Source: Bathymodiolus brooksi
Taxonomy: Eukaryota > Mollusca > Bivalvia > Mytilida > Modiolidae
Length of the DNA stretch: 64,000 nucleotides
NCBI GenBank assembly: GCA_963680875.1
Contig: OY804580.1
Location: 111,665,534-111,729,533 of the forward strand
Reading direction: 5' to 3'
The notes under the pieces were generated by a model. The model did no database searches. It saw only the letters and a list, made by a program, of their open reading frames with translations, and had not been told where the DNA came from. Shown piece after piece: positions 27,591 to 42,170 of the stretch. A program made the translations under genes and the position numbers. How positions within the stretch are numbered: the stretch's first letter is position 1; every line of letters begins with the position of its first letter.

Positions 27591-30500
27591 TAACTTATCA
27601 CACTCAAACGACGGAATTCTACAACGATAGCTACAGAATTATACAATGATATTTCATTTAACCCTAGCATATTACACTCAAACGACGGAATTCTACAACG
27701 ATAGCTACAGAATTCTACAATGATATTTCATTTAACCCTAACCTATCACACTCAAACGACGGAATTCTACAACGATAGCTACAGAATTCTACAATGATAT
27801 TTCATTTAACCCTAGCTTATCACACTCAAACGACAGAATTTTACAACGATAGCTACAGAATTCTACAATGATATTTCATTTAACCCTAACTTATCACACT
27901 CAAAGGAAGGAATTCTACAACGATAGCTACAGAATTCTACAATGATATTTCATTTAGCCCGAACTTATCACACTCAAACGACGGAATTCTACAACGATAG
28001 CTACAGAATTCTACAATGATATTTCATTTAACCCTAACCTATCACACTCAAACGACGGAATTCTACAACGATAGCTACAGAATTCTACAATGATATTTCA
28101 TTTAAACCCTAACTTATCACACTCAAACGACAGAATTCTACAACGATAGCTACAGAATTCTACAATGATATTTCATTTAATCCTAACTTATCACACTCAA
28201 ACGACGGAATTCTACAACGATAGCTACATAATTCTACAACGATATTTCATTTAACCCGAACTTATCACACTCAAAGGTCGGAATTCTACAACGATAGCTC
28301 CAGAATTCTACAATGATATTTCATTTAACCCTAACTTATCACACTCAAACGACGGAATTCTACAACGATAGCCACAGAATTATACAATGATATTTCATTT
28401 AACCCTAGCATATTACACTCAAACGACGGAATTCTACAACGATAGCTACAGAATTCTACAATGATATTTCATTTAACCCTAACCTATCACACTCAAACGA
28501 CGGAATTCTACAACGATAGCCACAGAATTATACAATAATATTTCATTTAACCCTAGCATATTACACTCAAACGACAGAATTCTACAACGATAGCTACAGA
28601 ATTCTACAATGATATTTCATTTAACCCTAACCTATCACACTCAAACGACGGAATTCTACAACGATAGCTACATAATTCTACAATGATATTTCATTTAACC
28701 CTAACTTATCACACTCAAACGACGGAATTCTACAACGATAGCTACAGAATTCTACAATGATATTTCATTTAACCCTAACTTATCACACTCAAACGACAGA
28801 ATTCTACAACGATAGCTACAGAATTCTACAATGATATTTCATTTAACCCTAACTTATCACACTCAAACGACGGAATTCTACAACGATAGCTACAGAATTC
28901 TACAATGATATTTCATTTAACCCTAACTTATCACACTCAAAGGACGGAATTCTACAACGATAGCTACAGAATTCTACAATGATATTTCATTTAACCCTAA
29001 CTTATCACACTCAAACGACGGAATTCTACAACGATAGCTACAGAATTCTACAATGATATTTCATTTAACCCTAACTTATCACACTCAAACGACGGAATTC
29101 TACAACGATAGCTACAGAATTCTACAATGATATTTCATTTAACCCTAACTTATCACACTCAAAGGACGGAATTCTACAACGATAGCTACAGAATTCTACA
29201 ATGATATTTCATTTAACCCTAACTTATCACACTCAAACGACAGAATTCTACAACGATAGCTACATAATTCTACAATGATATTTCATTTAACCCTAACTTA
29301 TCACACTCAAACGACGGAATACTACAACGATAGCTACAGAATTCTACAATGATATTTCATTTAACCCTAACTTATCACACTCAAACGACGGAATTCTACA
29401 ACGATAGCTACAGAATTTCACAATGATATTTCATTTAACCCTAACTTATCACACTCAAACGACGGAATTCTACAACGATAGCTACAGAATTCTACAACGA
29501 TATTTCATTTAACCCTAACTTATCACACTCAAAGGACGGAATTCTACAACGATAGCTACAGAATTCTACAATGATATTTCATTTAACCCTAGCCTATCAC
29601 ACTCAAACGACGGAATTCTACAACGATAGCTACAGAATTCTACAATGATATTTCATTTAACCCTAACTTATCACACTCAAAGGACGGAATTCTACAACGA
29701 TAGCTACATAATTCTACAATGATATTTCATTTAACCCTAACTTATCACACTCAAACGACGGAATTCTACAACGATAGCTACAGAATTCTACAATGATATT
29801 TCATTTAACCCTAACTTATCACACTCAAACGACGGAATTCTACAACGATAGCTACAGAATTCTACAATGATATTTCATTTAATCCTAACTTATCACACTC
29901 AAACGACGGAATTCTACAACGATAGCTACAGAATTCTACAATGATATTTCATTTAACCCTAACTTATCACACTCAAACGACGGAATTCTACAACGATAGC
30001 TACAGAATTATACAATGATATTTCATTTAACCCTAGCATATTACACTCAAACGACGGAATTCTACAACGATAGCTACAGAATTCTACAATGATATTTCAT
30101 TTAACCCTAAACTATCACACTCAAACGACGGAATTCTACAACGATAGCTACAGAATTCTACAATGATATTTCATTTAACCCTAGCTTATCACACTCAAAC
30201 GACAGAATTTTACAACGATAGCTACAGAATTCTACAATGATATTTCATTTAACCCTAACTTATCACACTCAAAGGAAGGAATTCTACAACGATAGCTACA
30301 GAATTCTACAATGATATTTCATTTAGCCCTAACTTATCACACTCAAACGACGGAATTCTACAACGATAGCTACAGAATTCTACAATGTTATTTCATTTAA
30401 CCCTAACCTATCACACTCAAACGACGGAATTCTACAACGATAGCTACAGAATTCTACAATGATATTTCATTTAAACCCTAACTTATCACACTCAAACGAC

Positions 30501-30875
30501 AGAATTCTACAACGATAGCTACAGAATTCTACAATGATATTTCATTTAATCCTAACTTATCACACTCAAACGACGGAATTCTACAACGATAGCTACATAA
30601 TTCTACAACGATATTTCATTTAACCCGAACTTATCACACTCAAAGGTCGGAATTCTACAACGATAGCTACAGAATTCTACAATGATATTTCATTTAACCC
30701 TAACTTATCACACTCAAACGACGGAATTCTACAACGATAGCCACAGAATTATACAATGATATTTCATTTAACCCTAGCATATTACACTCAAACGACGGAA
30801 TTCTACAACGATAGCTACAGAATTCTACAATGATATTTCATTTAACCCTAACCTATCACACTCAAACGACGGAAT
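27590..30875 (+). repeat. Dispersed duplication at 2369-bp offset with intervening monomers
   Basis: About 27590-28500 matches about 29960-30875 at an offset of 2369 bp (32 monomers plus one base). Shared variants are GAATTATAC (27640/30009), CCCTAGCATATT, GAATTTTAC (27836/30205), AAGGAAGG, TTTAGCCC, the TTTAAACCC insertion (28103/30473) and CCCGAAC plus AAGGTCGG (28255/30624). The stretch between (about 28500-29960) is related to 31.1-32.2 kb, with AATACTAC at 29318 and 31835. No gene is present. Confidence 0.85.
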
Positions 30876-31129
30876 TCTACAACGATAGCTACATAATTCT
30901 ACAATGATATTTCATTTAACCCTAACCTATCGCGCTCAAACGACGGAATTCTACAACGATAGCTACAGAATTCTACAATGATATTTCATTTCACCCTAAC
31001 TTATCACACTCAAACGACGGAATTCTACAACGATAGCCACAGAATTATACAATGATATTTCATTTAACCCTAGCATATTACACTCAAACGACGGAATTCT
31101 ACAACGATAGCTACAGAATTCTACAATGA

Positions 31130-33450
31130 TATTTCATTTAACCCTAACCTATCACACTCAAACGACGGAATTCTACAACGATAGCTACATAATTCTACAA
31201 TGATATTTCATTTAACCCTAACTTATCACACTCAAACGACGGAATTCTACAACGATAGCTACAGAATTCTACAATGATATTTCATTTAACCCTAACTTAT
31301 CACACTCAAACGACAGAATTCTACAACGATAGCTACAGAATTCTACAATGATATTTCATTTAACCCTAACTTATCACACTCAAACGACGGAATTCTACAA
31401 CGATAGCTACAGAATTCTACAATGATATTTCATTTAACCCTAACTTATCACACTCAAAGGACGGAATTCTACAACGATAGCTACAGAATTCTACAATGAT
31501 ATTTCATTTAACCCTAACTTATCACACTCAAACGACGGAATTCTACAACGATAGCTACAGAATTCTACAATGATATTTCATTTAACCCTAACTTATCACA
31601 CTCAAAGGACGGAATTCTACAACGATAGCTACAGAATTCTACAATGATATTTCATTTAACCCTAACTTATCACACTCAAAGGAAGGAATTCTACAACGAT
31701 AGCTACAGAATTCTACAATGATATTTCATTTAACCCTAACTTATCACACTCAAACGACAGAATTCTACAACGATAGCTACATAATTCTACAATGATATTT
31801 CATTTAACCCTAACTTATCACACTCAAACGACGGAATACTACAACGATAGCTACAGAATTCTACAATGATATTTCATTTAACCCTAACTTATCACACTCA
31901 AACGACGGAATTCTACAACGATAGCTACAGAATTCTACAATGATATTTCATTTAACCCTAACTTATCACACTCAAACGACGGAATTCTACAACGATAGCT
32001 ACAGAATTCTACAACGATATTTCATTTAACCCTAACTTATCACACTCAAAGGACGGAATTCTACAACGATAGCTACAGAATTCTACAATGATATTTCATT
32101 TAACCCTAGCCTATCACACTCAAACGACGGATTTCTACAACGATAGCTACAGAATTCTACAATGATATTTCATTTAACCCTAACTTATCACACTCAAATG
32201 ATGGAATTCTACAACGATAGCTACATAATTCTACAATGATATTTCATTTAACCCTAACTTATCACACTCAAACGACGGAATTCTACAACGATAGCTACAG
32301 AATTCTACAATGATATTTCATTTAACCCTAACCTATCACACTCAAACGACGGAATTCTACAACGATAGCTACATAATTCTACAATGATATTTCATTTAAC
32401 CCTAACTTATCACACTCAAACGACGGAATTCTACAACGATAGCTACAGAATTCTACAATGATATTTCATTTAACCCTAACTTATCACACTCAAACGACAG
32501 AATTCTACAACGATAGCTACAGAATTCTACAATGATATTTCATTTAACCCTAACTTATCACACTCAAACGACGGAATTCTACAACGATAGCTACAGAATT
32601 CTACAATGATATTTCATTTAACCCTAACTTATCACACTCAAAGGACGGAATTCTACAACGATAGCTACAGAATTCTACAATGATATTTCATTTAACCCTA
32701 ACTTATCACACTCAAACGACGGAATTCTACAACGATAGCTACAGAATTCTACAATGATATTTCATTTAACCCTAACTTATCACACTCAAAGGACGGAATT
32801 CTACAACGATAGCTACAGAATTCTACAATGATATTTCATTTAACCCTAACTTATCACACTCAAACGACGGAATTCTACAACGATAGCTACAGAATTCTAC
32901 AATGATATTTCATTTAACCCTAACTTATCACACTCAAACGACAGAATTCTACAACGATAGCTACATAATTCTACAATGATATTTCATTTAACCCTAACTT
33001 ATCACACTCAAACGACGGAATACTACAACGATAGCTACAGAATTCTACAATGATATTTCATTTAACCCTAACTTATCACACTCAAACGACGGAATTCTAC
33101 AACGATAGCTACAGAATTCTACAATGATATTTCATTTAACCCTAACTTATCACACTCAAACGACGGAATTCTACAACGATAGCTACAGAATTCTACAACG
33201 ATATTTCATTTAACCCTAACTTATCACACTCAAAGGACGGAATTCTACAACGATAGCTACAGAATTCTACAATGATATTTCATTTAACCCTAGCCTATCA
33301 CACTCAAACGACGGAATTCTACAACGATAGCTACAGAATTCTACAATGATATTTCATTTAACCCTAACTTATCACACTCAAATGATGGAATTCTACAACG
33401 ATAGCTACATAATTCTACAATGATATTTCATTTAACCCTAACTTATCACA
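31130..33450 (+). repeat. 16-monomer tandem duplication (1184 bp)
   Basis: Two adjacent copies are offset by 1184 bp. Shared markers are CCTATCAC (31147/32331), G36T (about 31184/32368), AAGGACGG (31458/32642 and 31606/32790), AATACTAC (31835/33019) and the rare AATGATGG (32197/33381). Private differences include AAGGAAGG at about 31680 where the second copy has AACGACGG, and GGATTTCTAC near 32130. No gene is present. Confidence 0.88.
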
Positions 33451-34450
33451 CTCAAACGACGGAATTCTACAACGATAGCTACAGAATTCTACAATGATAT
33501 TTCATTTAACCCTAACTTATCACACTCAAACGACGGAATTCTACAACGATAGCTACAGAATTCTACAATGATATTTCATTTAATCCTAACTTATCACACT
33601 CAAACGACAGAATTCTACAACGATAGCTACAGAATTCTACAATGATATTTCATTTAACCCTAACTTATCACACTCAAACGACGGAATTCTACAACGATAG
33701 CTACATAATTCTACAATGATATTTCATTTAACCCTAACCTATCGCGCTCAAACTACAGGAATTCTACAACGATAGCTACAGAATTCTACAATGATATTTC
33801 ATTTAACCCTAACTTATCACACTCAAACGACGGAATTCTACAACGATAGCCACAGAATTATACAATGATATTTCATTTAACCCTAGCATATTGCACTCAA
33901 ACGACGGAATTCTACAACGATAGCTACAGAATTCTACAATGATATTTCATTTAACCCTAACCTATCACACTCAAACGACGGAATTCTACAACGATAGCCA
34001 CAGAATTCTACAATGATATTTCATTTAACCCTAACTTATCACACTCAAACGACGGAATTCTACAACGATAGCTACAGAATTCTACAATGATATTTCAGTT
34101 AACCCTAACTTATCACACTCAAAGGACGGAATTCTACAACGATAGCTACATAATTCTACAATGATATTTCATTTAACCCTAACCTATCGCGCTCAAACGA
34201 CGGAATTCTACAACGATAGCTACAGAATTCTACAATGATATTTCATTTAATCCTAACTTATCACACTCAAACGACGGAATTCTACAACGATAGCTACATA
34301 ATTCTACAACGATATTTCATTTAACCCGAACTTATCACACTCAAAGGTCGGAATTCTACAACGATAGCTACAGAATTCTACAATGATATTTCATTTAACC
34401 CTAACCTATCACACTCAAACGACGGAATTCTACAACGATAGCTACAGAAT
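33450..34450 (+). repeat. Junction segment with 75-bp and CGCGCTC monomers
   Basis: About 13 monomers between two duplicated blocks. It holds a TTTAATCC monomer, a 75-bp subtype copy at 33745, a unique CATATTGCACTC variant near 33890, a unique TTTCAGTTAACC near 34095, a CGCGCTCAAACGACGG copy at 34188, and a CCCGAAC plus AAGGTCGG monomer near 34326. No regular period is visible within it and no gene is present. Confidence 0.75.
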
Positions 34451-37400
34451 TCTACAATGATATTTCATTTAACCCTAACTTATCACACTCAAACGACGTA
34501 ATTCTACAACGATAGCTACAGAATTCTACAATGATATTTCATTTAACCCTAACTTATCACACTCAAACGACGGAATTCTACAACGATAGCTACAGAATTC
34601 TACAATGATATTTCATTTAACCCTAACTTATCACACTCAAACGACGGAATTCTACAACGATAGCTACAGAATTCTACAATGATATTTCATTTAACCCTAA
34701 CTTATCACACTCAAACGACGGAATTCTACAACGATAGCTACAGAATTATACAATCATATTTCATTTAACTCTAACTTATCACACTCAAACGACAGAATTC
34801 TACAACGATAGCTACAGAATTCTACAATGATATTTCATTTAACCCTAACCTATCACACTCAAACGACGGAATTCTACAACGATAGCTACAGAATTCTACA
34901 ATGATATTTCATTTAACCCTAACTTATCACACTCAAACGACAGAATTTTACAACGATAGCTACAGAATTCTACAATGATATTTCATTTAACCCTAGCTTA
35001 TCACACTCAAAGGAAGGAATTCTACAACGATAGCTACAGAATTCTACAATGATATTTCATTTAACCCTAACATATCACACTCAAACGACGGAATTCTACA
35101 ACGATAGCTACAGAATTCTACAATGATATTTCATTTAACCCTAACCTATCACACTCAAACGACGGAATTCTACAACGATAGCCACAGAATTCTACAATGA
35201 TATTTCATTTAACCCTAACTTATCACACTCAAACGACAGAATTCTACAACGATAGCTACAGAATTCTACAATGATATTTCATTTAATCCTAACTTATCAC
35301 ACTCAAACGACGGAATTCTACAACGATAGCTACATAATTCTACAATGATATTTCATTTAACCCGAACTTATCACACTCAAAGGTCGGAATTCTACAACGA
35401 TAGCTACAGAATTCTACAATGATATATCATTTAACCCTAACCTATCACACTCAAACGACGGAATTCTACAACGATAGCTACAGAATTCTACAATGATATT
35501 TCATTTAACCCTAACTTATCACACTCAAACGACGGAATTCTACAACGATAGCTACAGAATTCTACAACGATATTTCATTTAACCCGAACTTATCACACTC
35601 AAAGGTCGGAATTCTACAACGATAGCTACAGAATTCTACAATGATATATCATTTAACCCTAACCTATCACACTCAAACGACGGAATTCTACAACGATAAC
35701 TACAGAATTCTACAATGATATTTCATTTAACCCTAACTTATCACACTCAAACGACGGAATTCTACAACGATAGCTACAGAATTCTACAATGATATTTCAT
35801 TTAACCCTAACTTATCACACTCAAACGACGGAATTCTACAACGACAGCTACAGAATTATACAATCATATTTCATTTAACTCTAACTTATCACACTCAAAC
35901 GACAGAATTCTACAACGATAGCTACAGAATTCTACAATGATATTTCATTTAACCCTAACATATCACACTCAAACGACGGAATTCTACAACGATAGCTACA
36001 GAATTCTACAATGATATTTCATTTAACCCTAACCTATCACACTCAAACGACGGAATTCTACAACGATAGCCACAGAATTCTACAATGATATTTCATTTAA
36101 CCCTAGCATATTACACTCAAACGACGGAATTCTACAACGATAGCTACAGAATTCTACAATGATATTTCATTTAACCCTAACCTATCACACTCAAACGACG
36201 GAATTCTACAACGATAGCTACATAATTCTACAATGATATTTCATTTAACCCTAACTTATCACACTCAAACGACGGAATTCTACAACGATAGCTACAGAAT
36301 TCTACAATGATATTTCATTTAACCCTAACTTATCACACTCAAACGACAGAATTCTACAACGATAGCTACAGAATTCTACAATGATATTTCTTTTAACCCT
36401 AACTTATCACACTCAAACGACGGAATTCTACAACGATAGCTACATAATTCTACAATGATATTTCATTTAACCCTAACTTATCGCGCTCAAACGACGGAAT
36501 TCTACAACGATAGCTACAGAATTATACAATGATATTTCATTTAACCCTAGCATATTACACTCAAACGACGGAATTCTACAACGATAGCTACAGAATTCTA
36601 CAATGATATTTCATTTAACCCTAACCTATCACACTCAAACGATGGAATTCTACAACGATAGCTACATAATTCTACAATGATATTTCATTTAACCCTAGCT
36701 TATCACACTCAAACGACGGAATTCTACAACGATAGCCACAGAATTATACAATGATATTTCATTTAACCCTAGCCTATCACACTCAAACGACGGAATTCTA
36801 CAACGATAGCAACAGAATTCTACAATGATATTTCATTTAACCCTAACTTATCACACTCAAATGACGGAATTCTACAACGATAGCCACATAATTCTACAAT
36901 GATATTTCATTTAACCCTAACTTATCACACTCAAATGACGGAATTCTACAACGATAGCCACAGAATTCTACAATGATATTTCATTTAACCCTAACTTATC
37001 ACACTCAAACGACGGAATTCTACAACTATAGCTACAGAATTCTACAATGATATTTCATTTAACCCTAACTTATCACACTCAAACGACGGAATTCTACAAC
37101 GATAGCTACAGAATTCTACAATGATATTTCATTTAATCCTAACTTATCACACTCAAAGGACGGAATTCTACAACGATAGCTACAGAATTCTACAATGATA
37201 TTTCATTTAACCCTAACTTATCACACTCAAACGACGGAATTCTACAACGATAGCTACATAATTCTACAATGATATTTCATTTAACCCTAACTTATCACAC
37301 TCAAACGACGGAATTCTACAACGATAGCCACAGAATTATACAATGATATTTCATTTAACCCTAGCATATTACACTCAAACGACGGAATTCTACAACGATA

Positions 37401-40400
37401 GCTACAGAATTCTACAATGATATTTCATTTAACCCTAACCTATCACGCTCAAACGACGGAATTCTACAACGATAGCTACATAATTCTACAATGATATTTC
37501 ATTTAACCCTAACTTATCACACTCAAACGACGGAATTCTACAACGATAGCTACAGAATTCTACAATGATATTTCATTTAACCCTAACTTATCACACTCAA
37601 ACGACGGAATTCTACAACGATAGCTACAGAATTCTACAATGATATTTCATTTAACCCTAACTTATCACACTCAAACGACAGAATTCTACAACGATAGCTA
37701 CATAATTCTACAATGATATTTCATTTAACCCTAACTTATCACACTCAAACGACGGAATTCTACAACGATAGCTACAGAATTCTACAATGATATTTCATTT
37801 AACCCTAACTTATCACACTCAAACGACGGAATTCTACAACGATAGCTACAGAATTCTACAATGATATTTCATTTAACCCTAACTTATCACACTCAAAGGA
37901 CGGAATTCTACAACGATAGCTACAGAATTCTACAATGATATTTCATTTAACCCTAACTTATCACACTCAAACGACAGAATTCTACAACGATAGCTACATA
38001 ATTCTACAATGATATTTCATTTAATCCTAACTTATCACACTCAAACGACGGAATTCTACAACGATAGCTACAGAATTCTACAATGATATTTCATTTAACC
38101 CTAGCCTATCACACTCAAACGACGGAATTCTACAACGATAGCTACAGAATTCTACAATGATATTTCATTTAACCCTAACTTATCATACTCAAACGACGGA
38201 ATTCTACAACGATAGCTACATAATTCTACAATGATATTTCATTTAACCCTAACTTATCACACTCAAACGACGGAATTCTACAACGATAGCTACAGAATTC
38301 TACAATGATATTTCATTTAATCCTAACTTATCACACTCAAACGACAGAATTCTACAACGATAGCTACAGAATTCTACAATGATATTTCATTTAACCCTAA
38401 CTTATCACACTCAAACGACGGAATTCTACAACGATAGCTACAGAATTCTACAATGATATTTCATTTAACCCTAACTTATCACACTCAAACGACGGAATTC
38501 TACAACGATAGCTACAGAATTCTACAATGATATTTCATTTAACCCTAACTTATCACACTCAAACGACGGAATTCTACAACGATAGCTACAGAATTCTACA
38601 ATGATATTTCATTTAACCCTAACTTATCACACTCAAACGACGGAATTCTACAACGATAGCTACAGAATTATACAATCATATTTCATTTAACTCTAACTTA
38701 TCACACTCAAACGACAGAATTCTACAACGATAGCTACAGAATTCTACAATGATATTTCATTTAACCCTAACCTATCACACTCAAACGACGGAATTCTACA
38801 ACGATAGCTACAGAATTCTACAATGATATTTCATTTAACCCTAGCTTATCACACTCAAACGACAGAATTTTACAACGATAGCTACAGAATTCTACAATGA
38901 TATTTCATTTAACCCTAGCTTATCACACTCAAAGGAAGGAATTCTACAACGATAGCTACAGAATTCTACAATGATATTTCATTTAACCCTAACATATCAC
39001 ACTCAAACGACGGAATTCTACAACGATAGCTACAGAATTCTACAATGATATTTCATTTAACCCTAACCTATCACACTCAAACGACGGAATTCTACAACGA
39101 TAGCCACAGAATTCTACAATGATATTTCATTTAACCCTAACTTATCACACTCAAACGACAGAATTCTACAACGATAGCTACAGAATTCTACAATGATATT
39201 TCATTTAATCCTAACTTATCACACTCAAACGACGGAATTCTACAACGATAGCTACATAATTATACAATGATATTTCATTTAACCCGAACTTATCACACTC
39301 AAAGGTCGGAATTCTACAACGATAGCTACAGAATTCTACAATGATATATCATTTAACCCTAACCTATCACACTCAAACGACGGAATTCTACAACGATAGC
39401 TACAGAATTCTACAATGATATTTCATTTAACCCTAACTTATCACACTCAAACGACGGAATTCTACAACGATAGCTACAGAATTCTACAACGATATTTCAT
39501 TTAACCCGAACTTATCACACTCAAAGGTCGGAATTCTACAACGATAGCTACAGAATTCTACAATGATATATCATTTAACCCTAACCTATCACACTCAAAC
39601 GACGGAATTCTACAACGATAGCTACAGAATTCTACAATGATATTTCATTTAACCCTAACTTATCACACTCAAACGACGGAATTCTACAACGATAGCTACA
39701 GAATTCTACAATGATATTTCATTTAACCCTAACTTATCACACTCAAACGACGGAATTCTACAACGACAGCTACAGAATTATACAATCATATTTCATTTAA
39801 CTCTAACTTATCACACTCAAATGACAGAATTCTACAACGATAGCTACAGAATTCTACAATGATATTTCATTTAACCCTAACATATCACACTCAAACGACG
39901 GAATTCTACAACGATAGCTACAGAATTCTACAATGATATTTCATTTAACCCTAACCTATCACACTCAAACGACGGAATTCTACAACGATAGCCACAGAAT
40001 TCTACAATGATATTTCATTTAACCCTAGCATATTACACTCAAACGACGGAATTCTACAACGATAGCTACAGAATTCTACAATGATATTTCATTTAACCCT
40101 AACCTATCACACTCAAACGACGGAATTCTACAACGATAGCTACATAATTCTACAATGATATTTCATTTAACCCTAACTTATCACACTCAAACGACGGAAT
40201 TCTACAACGATAGCTACATAATTCTACAATGATATTTCATTTAACCCTAACTTATCACACTCAAACGACGGAATTCTACAACGATAGCTACAGAATTCTA
40301 CAATGATATTTCATTTAACCCTAACTTATCACACTCAAACGACAGAATTCTACAACGATAGCTACAGAATTCTACAATGATATTTCTTTTAACCCTAACT

Positions 40401-42170
40401 TATCACACTCAAACGACGGAATTCTACAACGATAGCTACATAATTCTACAATGATATTTCATTTAACCCTAACTTATCGCGCTCAAACGACGGAATTCTA
40501 CAACGATAGCTACAGAATTATACAATGATATTTCATTTAACCCTAGCATATTACACTCAAACGACGGAATTCTACAACGATAGCTACAGAATTCTACAAT
40601 GATATTTCATTTAACCCTAACCTATCACACTCAAACGATGGAATTCTACAACGATAGCTACATAATTCTACAATGATATTTCATTTAACCCTAGCTTATC
40701 ACACTCAAACGACGGAATTTTACAACGATAGCTACAGAATTCTACAATGATATTTCATTTAACCCTAACTTATCACACTCAAACGACGGAATTCTACAAC
40801 GATAGCTACAGAATTATACAATCATATTTCATTTAACTCTAACTTATCACACTCAAACGACAGAATTCTACAACGATAGCTACAGAATTCTACAATGATA
40901 TTTCATTTAATCCTAACTTATCACACTCAAACGACGGAATTCTACAACGATAGCTACAGAATTCTACAATGATATTTCATTTAACCCTAACCGATCACAC
41001 TCAAACGACGGAATTCTACAACGATAGCCACAGAATTCTACAATGATATTTCATTTAACCCTAACTTATCACACTCAAACGACGGAATTCTACAACGACA
41101 GCTACAGAATTCTACAATGATATTTCATTTAACCCTAACCTATCACACTCAAACGACGGAATTCTACAACGATAGCCACAGAATTCTACAATGATATTTC
41201 ATTTAACCCTAACTTATCACACTCAAACGACGGAATTCTACAACGATAGCCACAGAATTATACAATGATATTTCCTTTAACCCTAGCCTATCACACTCAA
41301 ACGACGGAATTCTACAACGATAGCAACAGAATTCTACAATGATATTTCATTTAACCCTAACTTATCACACTCAAATGACGGAATTCTACAACGATAGCCA
41401 CATAATTCTACAATGATATTTCATTTAACCCTAACTTATCACACTCAAATGACGGAATTCTACAACGATAGCCACAGAATTCTACAATGATATTTCATTT
41501 AACCCTAACTTATCACACTCAAAGGACGGAATTCTACAACTATAGCTACAGAATTCTACAATGATATTTCATTTAACCCTAACTTATCACACTCAAACGA
41601 CGGAATTCTACAACGATAGCTACAGAATTCTACAATGATATTTCATTTAATCCTAACTTATCACACTCAAAGGACGGAATTCTACAACGATAGCTACAGA
41701 ATTCTACAATGATATTTCATTTAACCCTAACTTATCACACTCAAACGACGGAATTCTACAACGATAGCTACATAATTCTACAATGATATTTCATTTAACC
41801 CTAACTTATCACACTCAAACGACGGAATTCTACAACGATAGCCACAGAATTATACAATGATATTTCATTTAACCCTAGCATATTACACTCAAACGACGGA
41901 ATTCTACAACGATAGCTACAGAATTCTACAATGATATTTCATTTAACCCTAACCTATCACGCTCAAACGACGGAATTCTACAACGATAGCTACATAATTC
42001 TACAATGATATTTCATTTAACCCTAACTTATCACACTCAAACGACGGAATTCTACAACGATAGCTACAGAATTCTACAATGATATTTCATTTAACCCTAA
42101 CTTATCACACTCAAACGACGGAATTCTACAACGATAGCTACAGAATTCTACAATGATATTTCATTTAACC
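34450..42170 (+). repeat. Large duplication (about 3.2 kb into 3.8 kb) with stepwise monomer gain
   Basis: About 34450-37660 matches about 38370-42170. The offset is 3922 bp (53 monomers) at CAATCATATT (34751/38673 and 35861/39783), GAATTTTAC (34943/38865) and CCCGAAC (35361/39283 and 35583/39505). It becomes 3996 bp (54) at CGCGCTC (36482/40478) after one extra G36T monomer near 40200. It becomes 4514 bp (61) at ATGACGG (36861/41375) and CACGCTC (37444/41958), after seven more monomers near 40720-41270. Each copy also contains an internal 222-bp repeat of the CCCGAAC/AAGGTCGG/ATATATCATT group. The second copy therefore grew internally, or the first one shrank. Confidence 0.88.
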
